Below, piece after piece: positions 37,250 to 48,300 of a stretch of DNA of 64,000 bases. Made by a program: the position numbers and the translations under genes. The stretch's first letter is position 1, and each line of letters starts with the position of its first letter. Below the pieces are notes generated by a model. The model was not told the DNA's origin and made no database searches. It saw only the letters and a list, made by a program, of their open reading frames with translations. The stretch is from NCBI GenBank assembly GCA_934045905.1, contig OW203767.1, positions 28,828,520 through 28,892,519 of the forward strand, read 5' to 3'. The DNA is from Leuctra nigra. Lineage: Eukaryota; Arthropoda; Insecta; Plecoptera; Leuctridae.

Positions 37250-38722
37250 ATATATTTTGTAGTGGTTGCCAATCTTAATTCATAGTAGCATCCTTGGTTG
37301 CAGTTCAGTACTTCACACCTTGAGGGAAAGTAAAATTAGTCGTCGGTATACTAGTCAGTTAAAGAAGCATGTATAGTTTGTTTTATTCTGATAATACAGC
37401 AGATTATACACTTAAAAGTTGTGTTTGGAATGATGTGTTTAAATTGTTAATATAATATGTCACCTATTAAATGTATCCTAAACAATCGAAATATCAAGAA
37501 GAGAATGCGCAAGAATCGCCTTGAAGATCGGAATCATGAAGAATTGGAATCGTCCCATAAGCCTAGTGCTGAGACATCGATGAACCTGATGTCCAGGTCG
37601 TGATGAACGAATGATCCATCTTCGCGATGATTGTTTCAGATTGCTTCTCCCCGATGTCGCATCCCTCACACTGATGCGCGTGCGCCGTGCCGTGGATTGG
37701 TTATTAATACTAACAATAACACCTTGCCAGTGTGATGGCACGTGACTGGTTATTAATAATAACAATAACACCTTGCCAGTGTGAAGGCACGTGACTGGAC
37801 CGATAAGACGGATTCATCAATCAGCGTGATTCATCGTCTTCGGATCCGTTGCGATGATTCAATCACAATCATAGGGGACATTCATAGGAGTTGTGTGTGT
37901 TGGCAATCATGACAAATACCGTGGGCAAAGTAATATTGAAAGTAATTATAACGAAAGTTTATTTATGATCTATTTGTTTATTTATATATTTATTTATTTA
38001 TTTGAGAGAGCGACTAATGGGAAATCCCATAACTATTTAAAAATCTTCATTTTGTAAGTGTTTTCACTGTTTAAGCACACTTATACCCTATATTTAGGAA
38101 ATATTATCTGCAATGATAATATTTCTTAAATATCGTCACAACTTTTGCACCAAAAGTTTCAATTCAATATGGATGTATATCATGTTTCTGTACGTTTGGT
38201 ACGGAATTCCGTAGGATTTTAAACCCTGTTGTTTTTCAATAAAACAAATTATATTGATTTGTATTGGATTTGACAAGTTGGAAAACGTCAGTTTTTGAAG
38301 ATCGTTCCACAATTCAAAATTGCCGCTTGAAAACTGATGTATTCGGAAAGAGCAGTATTTCCGATCTTCCGATCGTCAATGATAAATTCTTCGTAAGACG
38401 CCTTCGTCCGGGTGTTCGCGGTTATGCCGACCGTCTCATCCACTCATTGACGCTCGGCGGTCCGATTTCACTGTCTCCTAAATGACTGGTCCCTGACTGC
38501 ATGTTCAGCTTGGTTCCGCGGACTGACATCCACCAGGCCGATATTCAAGATGGCCGGTGTAAACCAACAAAGAACTGTCAGAAAATGTTTAAAATGATAT
38601 TTCAAGCTAATTTTCAAAAAAATACATGTGTTTATGAATTTGAAACATAATAAAAGTGTTGTTAGTGTTTTATTCAATATGAATCAGTGTATATGATATA
38701 ATCGTGTTGATAATAACAAAAC
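37250..38722. other. intergenic, weakly GC-richer patches
   Basis: The patches 37480-37860 and 38270-38540 are GC-richer than their surroundings. The plus frame 38264-38485 and minus frame 37478-37771 gave no recognised family. A 49-bp direct repeat lies at 37698-37795. Confidence 0.4.
37698..37795. repeat. 49-bp tandem duplication (2 units)
   Basis: Units start TGGTTATTAATA at 37698 and 37747, each ending GTGTGA(T/A)GGCACGTGAC. Only two or three differences are visible, so the duplication looks recent. Confidence 0.85.
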
Positions 38723-39200
38723 AATTGAGAAAGTGAGAGACGCCGTGGCCGTATCCATGCATTTTCAAGGCTGGTTTTAGGACAAACCGTTCAACAAATC
38801 GGCCTGCAACTTTGCACACATACTGAGTAGGTATTGTTAACCAAGTGGTCTAGACTTGATAAGTTGTTGAACATGATCCTGTGTTTTTTGAAAGTTTAAC
38901 TGGACGCTCGACCAATCAACGTAAAATTTTGCATGGTCATGGACAAACATTTTAGGTGATTTTGTAAATTTTCAGAATAAAAAGTCTGTTAAAAGTCTGT
39001 GTCGTCAATGTGTTTTAAATTTTGTTCGTTCTTGAATATTTGTCAAATTCGTGATAGAAATTTCAGGTTTTTATAGCTGCTCCTTTATTGATGCATTTCG
39101 TTTCGGCGGGGTTTTCCAATATTTGTAGAGCAGAAACTTTCGACTTCACATGCAATACGAAGGCTCGCTTATCAACGCGTTACACAGAGCGTTTTCCTAG
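38723..39200 (+). mobile_element. family B Helitron-like element, copy B6 (short)
   Basis: The plus-strand 3' end reads GGCTCGCTTATCAACGCG, then TTACACAGAGCGTTTTCCTAG followed by T. The 5' end is degraded (CAATTGAGAAAGTGAGAGACGC). The interior has the family phrase 'AACGTAAAATTTTGCATGGTCATGG' in diverged form. It stops 10 bp before family A copy A2. Confidence 0.55.
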
Positions 39201-39210
39201 TAAATAATCA

Positions 39211-40524
39211 TCCCCATAAAAAACACTACGTGTAAAAATACCAGCCAAGTCTCTTCAACTATAAAAAAATATAGGAAATCTTAAAAATTCAGCACTGAAA
39301 AGTAGTGATATCAAAAAATGGGCCAAGTCAAAACATGATTTTAAAAACCGAAATATACTTGGCGCATCGTGTATAAATAATATAGATGCCAAAAATCAAA
39401 TGTAAATTTAAATATAAATAATATACCTTAATGTCCTAAAAAAAACGATGCGCCAAGTATATTTCGGTTTTAAAAATCATGTTTTGACTTGGCCCATTTT
39501 TTGATATCACTACTTTTCAGTGCTGAATTTTTAAGATTTCCTATATTTTTTTATAGTTGAAGAGACTTGGCTGGTATTTTTACACGTAGTGTTTTTTATG
39601 GGGATATCACTCCTTTTTTTAGATGATTTTCACACTTGTAACACAAATCGGAGCAACAATGACTAATTCCTTTAAAAAAATAAGCTATTTCCGATTTGGT
39701 TACTAAGAAAACATGCGTTTGGTACTAAATAATGATTAAAATGATATTCCATGAGGAATAGCGAAAGCTTCGTTCCAATCGGTCCAGCCGTTTTCGAGAT
39801 ATGGCATCACTTCCGGTTAACAAAATGGCGTCTGAAATCACTGCCACCAAGAATTAATTTATATAAATGTTTTGTATCATTATAAGACTTCTGGATATGT
39901 AGTTATTGCAGTAAGAGGTGATTAAAGTCTGATTTTTCATTTTTATGACGTCATTTCCGGTTTTGGTAATAGTAAATGTATATTTCGACTATTGATATTT
40001 CATATTCAGGACCGTCTGACTCGATTGGCGCAAATTTCGTTCCGATCGGTTTAGCCGTTCTCGAGATATGACGTCAGTTACGGTTTCAAATTGGCGGCAC
40101 AAAAAATTCGTAAGGGCAAGGTATCTTCAGGCAGACGAGCTGTATATGTGGTGAAAATTTCGGGTAAATCGACCCAGCCGTTTAGGCTGTGGCGGAGACC
40201 GCGGAATTTATTGGAAGATGATTAAGAATAATAATCATCTGAAGAAAGCCGTACAATTTCACTGTTTTCACGGTCCTCTAGCTCGCAAACGGCATAACTT
40301 ATTGTTCCCAAATTTGGTATATATGGTGGGGTGGGCCATTGCTCGAAATTAAGATATTTCGCAACAATGTGAGATTTTCCATTTTTAAGATCCAGTAGGC
40401 CGAAAATGGCACTTTGATGCTTACAGTAAAAGTGGGTTGCTCCAGCCTTTAGGTTTGAATGGTATGTTTTGTGAGAGTGTGCGCGCCGTACGACTTGGCT
40501 GGCGTGGAGCGACCGCTCCACTAG
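39211..40524 (+). mobile_element. family A Helitron-like element, copy A2
   Basis: It begins TCCCCATAAAAAACACTACG after an A and ends GGAGCGACCGCTCCACTAG followed by AT. The 5' subterminal CCAGCCAAGTC and 3' GACTTGGCTGG are exact inverse copies. Long arms (about 39211-39371 and 39443-39602) differ by one or two positions, with a spacer of about 70 bp. The body has three motif units: CATCACTTCCGG, GACGTCATTTCCGG and a damaged GACGTCAGTTACGG. The minus frame 40222-40521 is repeat-derived. Confidence 0.65.
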
Positions 40525-40914
40525 ATTGATGTAAACACAAATGTTTCTCCAATGTTTACCTTCTAGTCCAGAAGATCGTGTCTATGTTTCACCGCCTCCT
40601 GACTGTCCTCATAGTCATCGCCTAATACACGTCACATCTCCGTCTGTATTGATATTAGTGAACTGATCGCCGATATTAGCGATGATATATCGAGTCACGT
40701 GTTGTTATTGAGACACAGGTGGTGCGATGAGGGTTGCATTTGATCAGATTGTTCTCCCCCCACCACCCACCCCCTCGGACTCCCACCCGCTGTGCCGTCG
40801 TGACGGGAATGTTAGACATCATCGCAGATCGATTGGCATCAGATGGATTCATTGCGAAACTACCTCCTTTCCTCTTGACAGCAAATATAATCGGTCAAAT
40901 GTGTAGCTTATAAT
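40525..40914. other. intergenic, nothing recognised
   Basis: Spacer between A2 and the hAT MITE, C-rich around 40756-40775. No gene seen. Confidence 0.4.
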
Positions 40915-41411
40915 CAGTGTTGTGATTAGATAATTTAATTTTTATCTAGATAAAGATAAAGATAACATGCCAAAAATTTATCTAGATAAGATAATAGATA
41001 AATTTCCAAAAAGTCATCTAGATAATAGATAAAGATAAAAAATAATTATCTAGATAATTGTAATAGATAATAGATCATTTTTATACCAAATACTATACTG
41101 TCCCTAATTATTTTCAAATCCTAAATTCAGAACTCGAGTTTTTAAAAAATGGGCCGTCAAAACAAGCCAACTATTGCGAATGAACAGATATGATTTTCCT
41201 TTTTCATATCATCTGACATTTGAGGTTCGTGCATGTTCTAACACACAATTGCATTTTAATTTTTAAATTTTTATCTAGATAATTGCCAATAGATAACGAT
41301 ATTTTTATCTAGATAAAAATAAAGATAACCAATTATTTAAATATCTAGATAAGATAATAGATAACAAAAATAGATATCTAGATAATTTTATCTAGATAAG
41401 TCACAACACTG
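40915..41411. mobile_element. hAT-like MITE with ATCTAGATAA repeats
   Basis: The termini are CAGTGTTGTGA and TCACAACACTG. Both sides carry the perfect 8-bp duplication CTTATAAT (40907-40914 and 41412-41419). The 497-bp interior is studded with the palindrome-like word ATCTAGATAA and with GATAAAGATAA, mainly towards the two ends. No transposase, so non-autonomous. Confidence 0.92.
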
Positions 41412-41789
41412 CTTATAATCTAGAAGGTTTCAAAACCAAATAGAAAGGAAAATAAGATTTTATTGAAACTCCTTTTTTTACAATGTACAATATAACAAAG
41501 ACACATGCTGTGGTTTAATAACAAAATATTATATTGTGATACATGCTCACGGCGTTCCAAAATTAATAAAACATGAAGATAATATGTATACTGTCCAGGA
41601 AAATAACACAATAAAATTAAAATAACTTAATAAGTAATAACATAAAAGTGTTGTAGACAGTGATGTGTCCAATGGGAGGGGAGGAGCAATAGATGTAGTT
41701 GGTACTAATTTCAATTAAAAATCAATATATTATTTAATACACTGATAGGTATATCCTTTGGGTTTGTTCATACATCGTGTTGACGTTCT

Positions 41790-41808
41790 CCCCCCCCCCC
41801 CCCCCCCC
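41790..41808. repeat. poly-C run (19)
   Basis: Uninterrupted C homopolymer. Confidence 0.95.
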
Positions 41809-41821
41809 ACATCAAATAAAT

Positions 41822-41950
41822 CTGTGTAAAAAGAGACATAAATCCTCTTGAACAAAAAATTAAATTAAATCAGCACTGAAACGTAATGATATGGTACTAA
41901 AAATGGTCAAAATCAACACGACAATTCAAAATTTAATTTTTAAACCAAAA
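41822..41950 (+). repeat. diverged solo arm of family A
   Basis: The order of words matches the 5' arm of the family A elements: TGTGTAAAAA, TCTTGAAC, TCAGCACTGAAACGTAATG, ATAT and GGTCAAAATCAACACG. No inverted partner or body follows, so it is an old fragment. Confidence 0.5.
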
Positions 41951-42202
41951 GATTCATGACACATTTCGTATAAAACGTGTAAAACAATAATAAATGAATC
42001 CGGAAATGGCCGATATTATATTCGACATTAAATAATCCGATTGTTAAGACATGTACCTATATAACATATGCACTGTCGGCGTCTGATTGTGCACCGGCAC
42101 CGCTACCAGTCAGCAGTCAGTTCTGCAACGGTCTGCTAGAGCTCTTCCTCACTTTCGCTGTTGTCGAGCCATCTTCTCTCTTGATCCTCTCTGGTCTACC
42201 GT

Positions 42203-42338
42203 CTAGTAGAGGAACATCTCGCCGGGTTCGTCATCCACTTGAACATTAACATCCGGCGGTTCCTTGTCGACCAGCATTTGTCTCACCACCAGCAGCGTGA
42301 TGTTGGCACCGTGCGCCGCGGCAGCGCCGAGCACGCAC
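42203..42338 (-). CDS. clarin exon 3 (terminal)
   Basis: 136 bases after the acceptor CATCTGCCCCGCCAG. The first base completes TGG, then CVLGAAAAHGANITLLVV (fourth membrane segment) and a 26-residue tail rich in D/E and P, ending MFLY and TAG. It is too short to stand out as an open frame alone and was found by phase and family match. Confidence 0.82.
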
Positions 42339-45300
42339 CTGGCGGGGCAGATGAACACTTGCATTACTGTTTTACATCGAAATCAACAAGAAATAATTCA
42401 AATAATTACTCAAATAATTAGGTCCTCAAATAATTACTGACATTTTTAGGTATAGGTGTGATGAGTATAAATAGAAGAAAATCCACGCCATTCCCACTTC
42501 GCATTATAGGAGAGAAACAGGAAAAACCTGTTGCAAAACCAAAGTTGTAAAACCGATTCCAATCCACAAATTCAAAGAGAAGATATTTTTTTGCGTTTTG
42601 TTGTATTTTAAAGACGGGGAAATAAAAACAGTTTAGAATGACATGTAAATCAAATTTTTTGATTCTTTGAGTAGCAAAAGATTGCTATTTGACGTTGATG
42701 GTTGAGATGATAGAGCAGAGTGGCCCAAGCCCGGCACATGGTTATTTTATTATTTATTAACGGCCAAATACTCAAAACAAATGATTTAGGTACCACCGCA
42801 AGTGTCCAGAATGGATTCCGTTCAGTCTTGTGGTGTTGAGGGCTGACATCAGCAAATTTCTACTTATACAGAGCAACTTCTTTTGAACATGAGGCTGTAA
42901 CATACACTTAAAATGAACGTACCAGTAGGAATATCCCAACATGGCCAGACCATTTGACTCCAAGTCCCCACTGACGACCTCCGTGTAGGCGACATTCTCG
43001 GAGAGGTCCGCGGCGAAGTGCGCGCCCCAGAGGATCAGAACCAAGACGTCGCAGGCGAGGGCGATGCCGTTCCAGTAGTAGAGGCCGACGATGCCGGTGA
43101 GCAGCTCGATAGGCGTCATCGCGGAGTTGACCACGGCGAACACCGCCCCCACCACGGCGAACAGCAGGGCGATGGACAGGAACACGATGGTAGAGAGGCG
43201 GAGGCCGGCGTTCAGGAAGCGCTGGTCAGGTACTCCGACTGTGGGGTAGAGAGAGGCGTTCAAGTTGAGAGGAGTTGACCACGGCGAACACCGCCCCCAC
43301 CACGGCGAACAGCAGGGCGATGGACAGGAACACGATGGTAGAGAGGCGGAGGTCGGCGTTCAGGAAGCGCTGGTCAGGTACTCCGACTGTGGAGTGTTCA
43401 AGTGGCCTACATATTCTACTAAAACGTGTAATCCCCCCCCCCCCTTCCCAAATGTAAAATCGGCAGCCACTATATAAAAAAGTGTACATTAAGCATTAAA
43501 TATCGTGTTTGAGATTTTTGGTCAGAAAATTCTTAGTCTAAATGTTTCGCTCTTTAGACTATGGAACGGAGTCTTTGGTGTAAGTAATCAGTATCCCCAT
43601 AAAAACACTCAGTGTAAAAAAACAGACAAGTCTCTTCAACTAAAAAAAAAAATTATGAAATCTAAAAATTCTGCACTGAAACGTAGTGATATCAAAAAAT
43701 GAGCCAAGTCAAAACTTTATTTGAAAATTAAAAAATACTTGGCGCATCGTGTATATAAATAGCTTAGAAGTATAGGCTAGATATAAATACATATACTTAT
43801 AGTACCTATACCTACAATGCCCTAAAAAAACGATGCGCCAAGTATTTTTTAATTTTCAAATAAAGTTTTGACTTGGCTCATTTTTTGATATCACTACGTT
43901 TCAGTGCAGAATTTTTAGATTTTATAATTTTTTTTTTTAGTTGAAGAGACTTGTCTGTTTTTTTACACGGAGTGTTTTTTATGGGGATATCACTTATTTT
44001 TTTAGTTTATTTAGGTACACAACTTGTAAAACTTATTAGGGCAATATGGCTAATTCCTTTAAAAAAATACGCCATTTCCGAATTAGTTACTAAAAAAATA
44101 TTGTTTGGAGCTAAATTTAAACTTAAAGTGATATGCCATGAATAATTGCGAAAGCATTGTTCCAATAGGTCCAGCCGTTTTCGAGATATGGCATCACTTC
44201 CGGTTTTCAAAATGGCGGCTGAAAGCTCTTACACATTGTAGGTATTAATATGTATATAAATACTAATATTTCATTATAAGCCTTCTGAATATATAGTTGG
44301 TTTTTATATAAAGGGAAGTGAATTTAAGCAGATTTCGCTAAACTATGACGTCATTTCCGGTTTCAGTAATTAGAAAACTTTAATTTAACTATTGTTATTT
44401 CATAAAGAAAACCGTCTGAATCGATTAGCGCAAATTTCGTTCCGATCGGTTAAGCCGTTTTTGATATATGACGTCACTTCCGGTTTCAAAATGGCGGCAC
44501 AAAAAATTCATAAGGGCAAGGTATCATCAGGCAGACAAGCTGTATATGTGGTGAAAATTTCGGGTCAATCAACCCAGCCGTTTAGGCTGTGGCGGAGACC
44601 ACGGAATTTATTGGAAGATGAATCATCATCATCATCATTATTATTATTATTATTATTATCATCTGAAAGCCGTACAATTTCACGGTTTTCACGGCCCTCT
44701 AGTTCGCAAAGGGCGTAACCTATTGCTCCCAAATTTGGTATATGTTGTAGGGTGGGCCATAGCTCGAAATTAAGATATTTCGCAACAATGTGAGATTTTC
44801 CAATTTTGAGATCCAGTAGGCCGAAAATGCCACTTTGATGCTTACAGTAAAAGTGGGTTGCTCCAGCCTTTTTATATGAGAGTGTGCGCGCCGTACGAAT
44901 TGGCTGGCGTGGAGCGACCGCTCCACTAGATTAGTGGTTTTGACGTTTTGACAAATTTTGGATTATTACAAGTTATTAAACAATTAGGTGTGTTTTAAAA
45001 AGGTTTATACAAATTTAATAATTTAACAAAATATTAAATATTATATAATATTAAAAATAATATTAAATATAATAATAGAACAAATTAAAAAATGTAATAA
45101 TAGTGGTGTCAAAATGAAAAGTGGTGGGGTCACTGACTGCCCCCCCCCCCCTGTACCGCTGAGATCGAACTATTCAAAACATTGGACTGATTGCGAGTAG
45201 AGGAATGTGATTTACCAATCCTGTTGCCTCTGATCTTGTTCAGACAATCTTCTCTTCCACTGCTCAGTGTTCTCTTGACAGCCGCTGATCTAGGGACTCC

Positions 45301-48300
45301 GCATTGGAACTTGAATGTTCCGTTGACGTAGAGCAGCTCCAGCTCCCTCTGTCTTGCGTCTGCGTTGCTGTTGCAGGTCCACACGCATACGTTCTCCTGC
45401 TGCCAGCAAGATACTGCAACACATAGCATTGGAACTTGAATGTGTTGACGTAGAGCTCCCTCTGTCTTGCGTCTGCGTTGCTGTTGCAGGTCCACACGCA
45501 TACGTTCTCCTGCTGCCAGCAAGATACTGCAACACATAGCCTTGGAACTTGAATGTGTTGACGTAGAGCTCCCTCTGTCTTGCGTCTGCGTTGCTGTTGC
45601 AGGTCCACACGCATACGTTCTCCTGCTGCCAGCAAGATACTGCAGCACATAGCATTGGAACTTGAATGTGTTGACGTAGAGCTCCCTCTGTCTTGCGTCT
45701 GCGTTGCTGTTGCAGGTCCACACGCATACGTTCTCCTGCAGCCAGCAAGATACTGCAACACATAGCATTGGAACTTGAATGTGTTGACGTAGAGCTCCCT
45801 CGGTCTTGCGTCTGCGTTGCTGTTGCAGGTCCACACGCATACGTTCTCCTGCTGCCAGCAAGATACTGCAACACATAGCATTGGAACTTGAATGTGTTGA
45901 CGTAGAGCTCCCTCTGTCTTGCGTCTGCGTTGCTGTTGCAGGTCCACACGCATACGTTCTCCTGCTGCCAGCAAGATACTGCAACACATAGCATTGGAAC
46001 TTGAATGTGTTGACGTAGAGCTCCCTCTGTCTTGCGTCTGCGTTGCTGTTGCAGGTCCACACGCATACGTTCTCCTGCTGCCAGCACGATACTGCAACAC
46101 ATAGCATTGGAACTTGAATGTGTTGACGTAGAGCTCCCTCTGTCTTGCGTCTGCGTTGCTGTTGCAGGTCCACACGCATACGTTCTCCTGCTGCCAGCAC
46201 GATACTGCAACACATAGCATTGGAACTTGAATGTGTTGACGTAGAGCTAACTCTGTCTTGCGTCTGCGTTGCTGTTGCAGGTCCACACGCATACGTTCTC
46301 CTGCTGCCAGCAAGATACTGCAACACATAGCATTGGAACTTGAATGTGTTGACGTAGAACTCCCTCTGTCTTGCGTCTGCGTTGCTGTTGCAGGTCCACA
46401 CGCATACGTTCTCCTGCTGCCAGCAAGATACTGCAACACATAGCATTGGAACTTAAATGTGTTGACGTAGAGCTCCCTCTGTCTTGCGTCTGCGTTGCTG
46501 TTGCAGGTCCACACGCATACGTTCTCCTGCTGCCAGCAAGATACTGCAACACATAGCATTGGAACTTGAATGTGTTGACGTAGAGCTCCCTCTGTCTTGC
46601 GTCTGCGTTGCTGTTGCAGGTCCACACGCATACGTTCTCCTGCTGCCAGCAAGATACTGCAACACATAGCATTGGAACTTGAATGTGTTGACGTAGAGCT
46701 CCCTCTGTCTTGCGTCTGCGTTGCTGTTGCAGGTCCACACGCATACGTTCTCCTGCTGCCAGCAAGATACTGCAACACATAGCATTGGAACTTGAATGTG
46801 TTGACGTAGAGCACCCTCTGTCTTGCGTCTGCGTTGCTGTTGCAGGTCCACACGCATACGTTCTCCTGCTGCCAGCAAGATACTGCAACACATATCATTG
46901 GAACTTGAATGTGTTGACGAAGAGCACCCTCTGTCTTGCGTCTGCGTTGCTGTTGCAGGTCCACACGCATACGTTCTCCTGCTGCCAGCAAGATACTGCA
47001 ACACATAGCATTGGAACTTGAATGTGTTGACGTAGAGCTCCCTCTGTCTTGCGTCTGCGTTGCTGTTGCAGGTCCACACGCATACGTTCTCCTGCTGCCA
47101 GCAAGATACTGCAACACATAGCATTGGAACTTGAATGTGTTGACGTAGAGCTCCCTCTGTCTTGCGTCTGCGTTGCTGTTGCAGGTCCACACGCATACGT
47201 TCTCCTGCTGCCAGCAAGATACTGCAACACATAGCATTGGAACTTGAATGTGTTGACGTAGAGCTCCCTCTGTCTTGCGTCTGCGTTGCTGTTGCAGGTC
47301 CACACGCATACGTTCTCCTGCTGCCAGCAAGATACTGCAACACATAGCATTGGAACTTGAATGTGTTGACGTAGAGCACCCTCGGTCTTGCGTCTGCGTT
47401 GCTGTTGCAGGTCCACACGCATACGTTCTCCTGCTGCCAGCAAGATACTGCAACACATAGCATTGGAACTTGAATGTGTTGACGTAGAGCTCCCTCTGTC
47501 TTGCGTCTGCGTTGCTGTTGCAGGTCCACACGCATACGTTCTCCTGCTGCCAGCAAGATACTGCAACACATAGCATTGGAACTTGAATGTGTTGACGTAG
47601 AGCACCCTCTGTCTTGCGTCTGCGTTGCTGTTGCAGGTCCACACGCATACGTTCTCCTGCTGCCAGCAAGATACTGCAACACATAGCATTGGAACTTGAA
47701 TGTGTTGACGTAGAGCTCCCTCTGTCTTGCGTCTGCGTTGCTGTTGCAGGTCCACACGCATACGTTCTCCTGCTGCCAGCAAGATACTGCAACACATAGC
47801 ATTGGAACTTGAATGTGTTGACGTAGAGCTCCCTCTGTCTTGCGTCTGCGTTGCTGTTGCAGGTCCACACGCATACGTTCTCCTGCTGCCAGCAAGATAC
47901 TGCAACACATAGCATTGGAACTTGAATGTGTTGACGTAGAGCACCCTCTGTCTTGCGTCTGCGTTGCTGTTGCAGGTCCACACGCATACGTTCTCCTGCT
48001 GCCAGCAAGATACTGCAACACATAGCATTGGAACTTGAATGTGTTGACGTAGAGCTCCCTCTGTCTTGCGTCTGCGTTGCTGTTGCAGGTCCACACGCAT
48101 ACGTTCTCCTGCTGCTAGCAAGATACTGCAACACGGAGCATGTCATTAGCGACCAGCTTAAGGGGACAAAATATTTTACAAATACAAAAACTTGTATAAA
48201 TACTGACAAGCATCTCCACGTCAAAGAGGATTGAGATCTAAAAGGAGGAGCCAAGCAAAATATTATTACAACAATTTCGCACTGAAAATGAAAACTCGTG

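Larger units (their letters stand above)
41412..42202. other. downstream flank / 3' UTR region of the clarin gene
   Basis: This lies immediately 3' of the clarin stop codon on the minus strand. AATAAA on the minus strand at about 41463-41458 is a weak candidate polyadenylation signal. A C run of 19 occupies 41790-41808, and a diverged family A arm lies at 41822-41950. Confidence 0.35.

Noticed and set aside
43018..43477. Plus-strand frames rich in E, D, H and Q
   Set aside because: Exact antisense of clarin exon 2 and its duplicate; explained by the GC-rich coding exon.
45354..48234. Series of 61-codon plus-strand frames spaced 113 bp apart
   Set aside because: Identical by-products of each repeat unit, antisense to the clarin gene.
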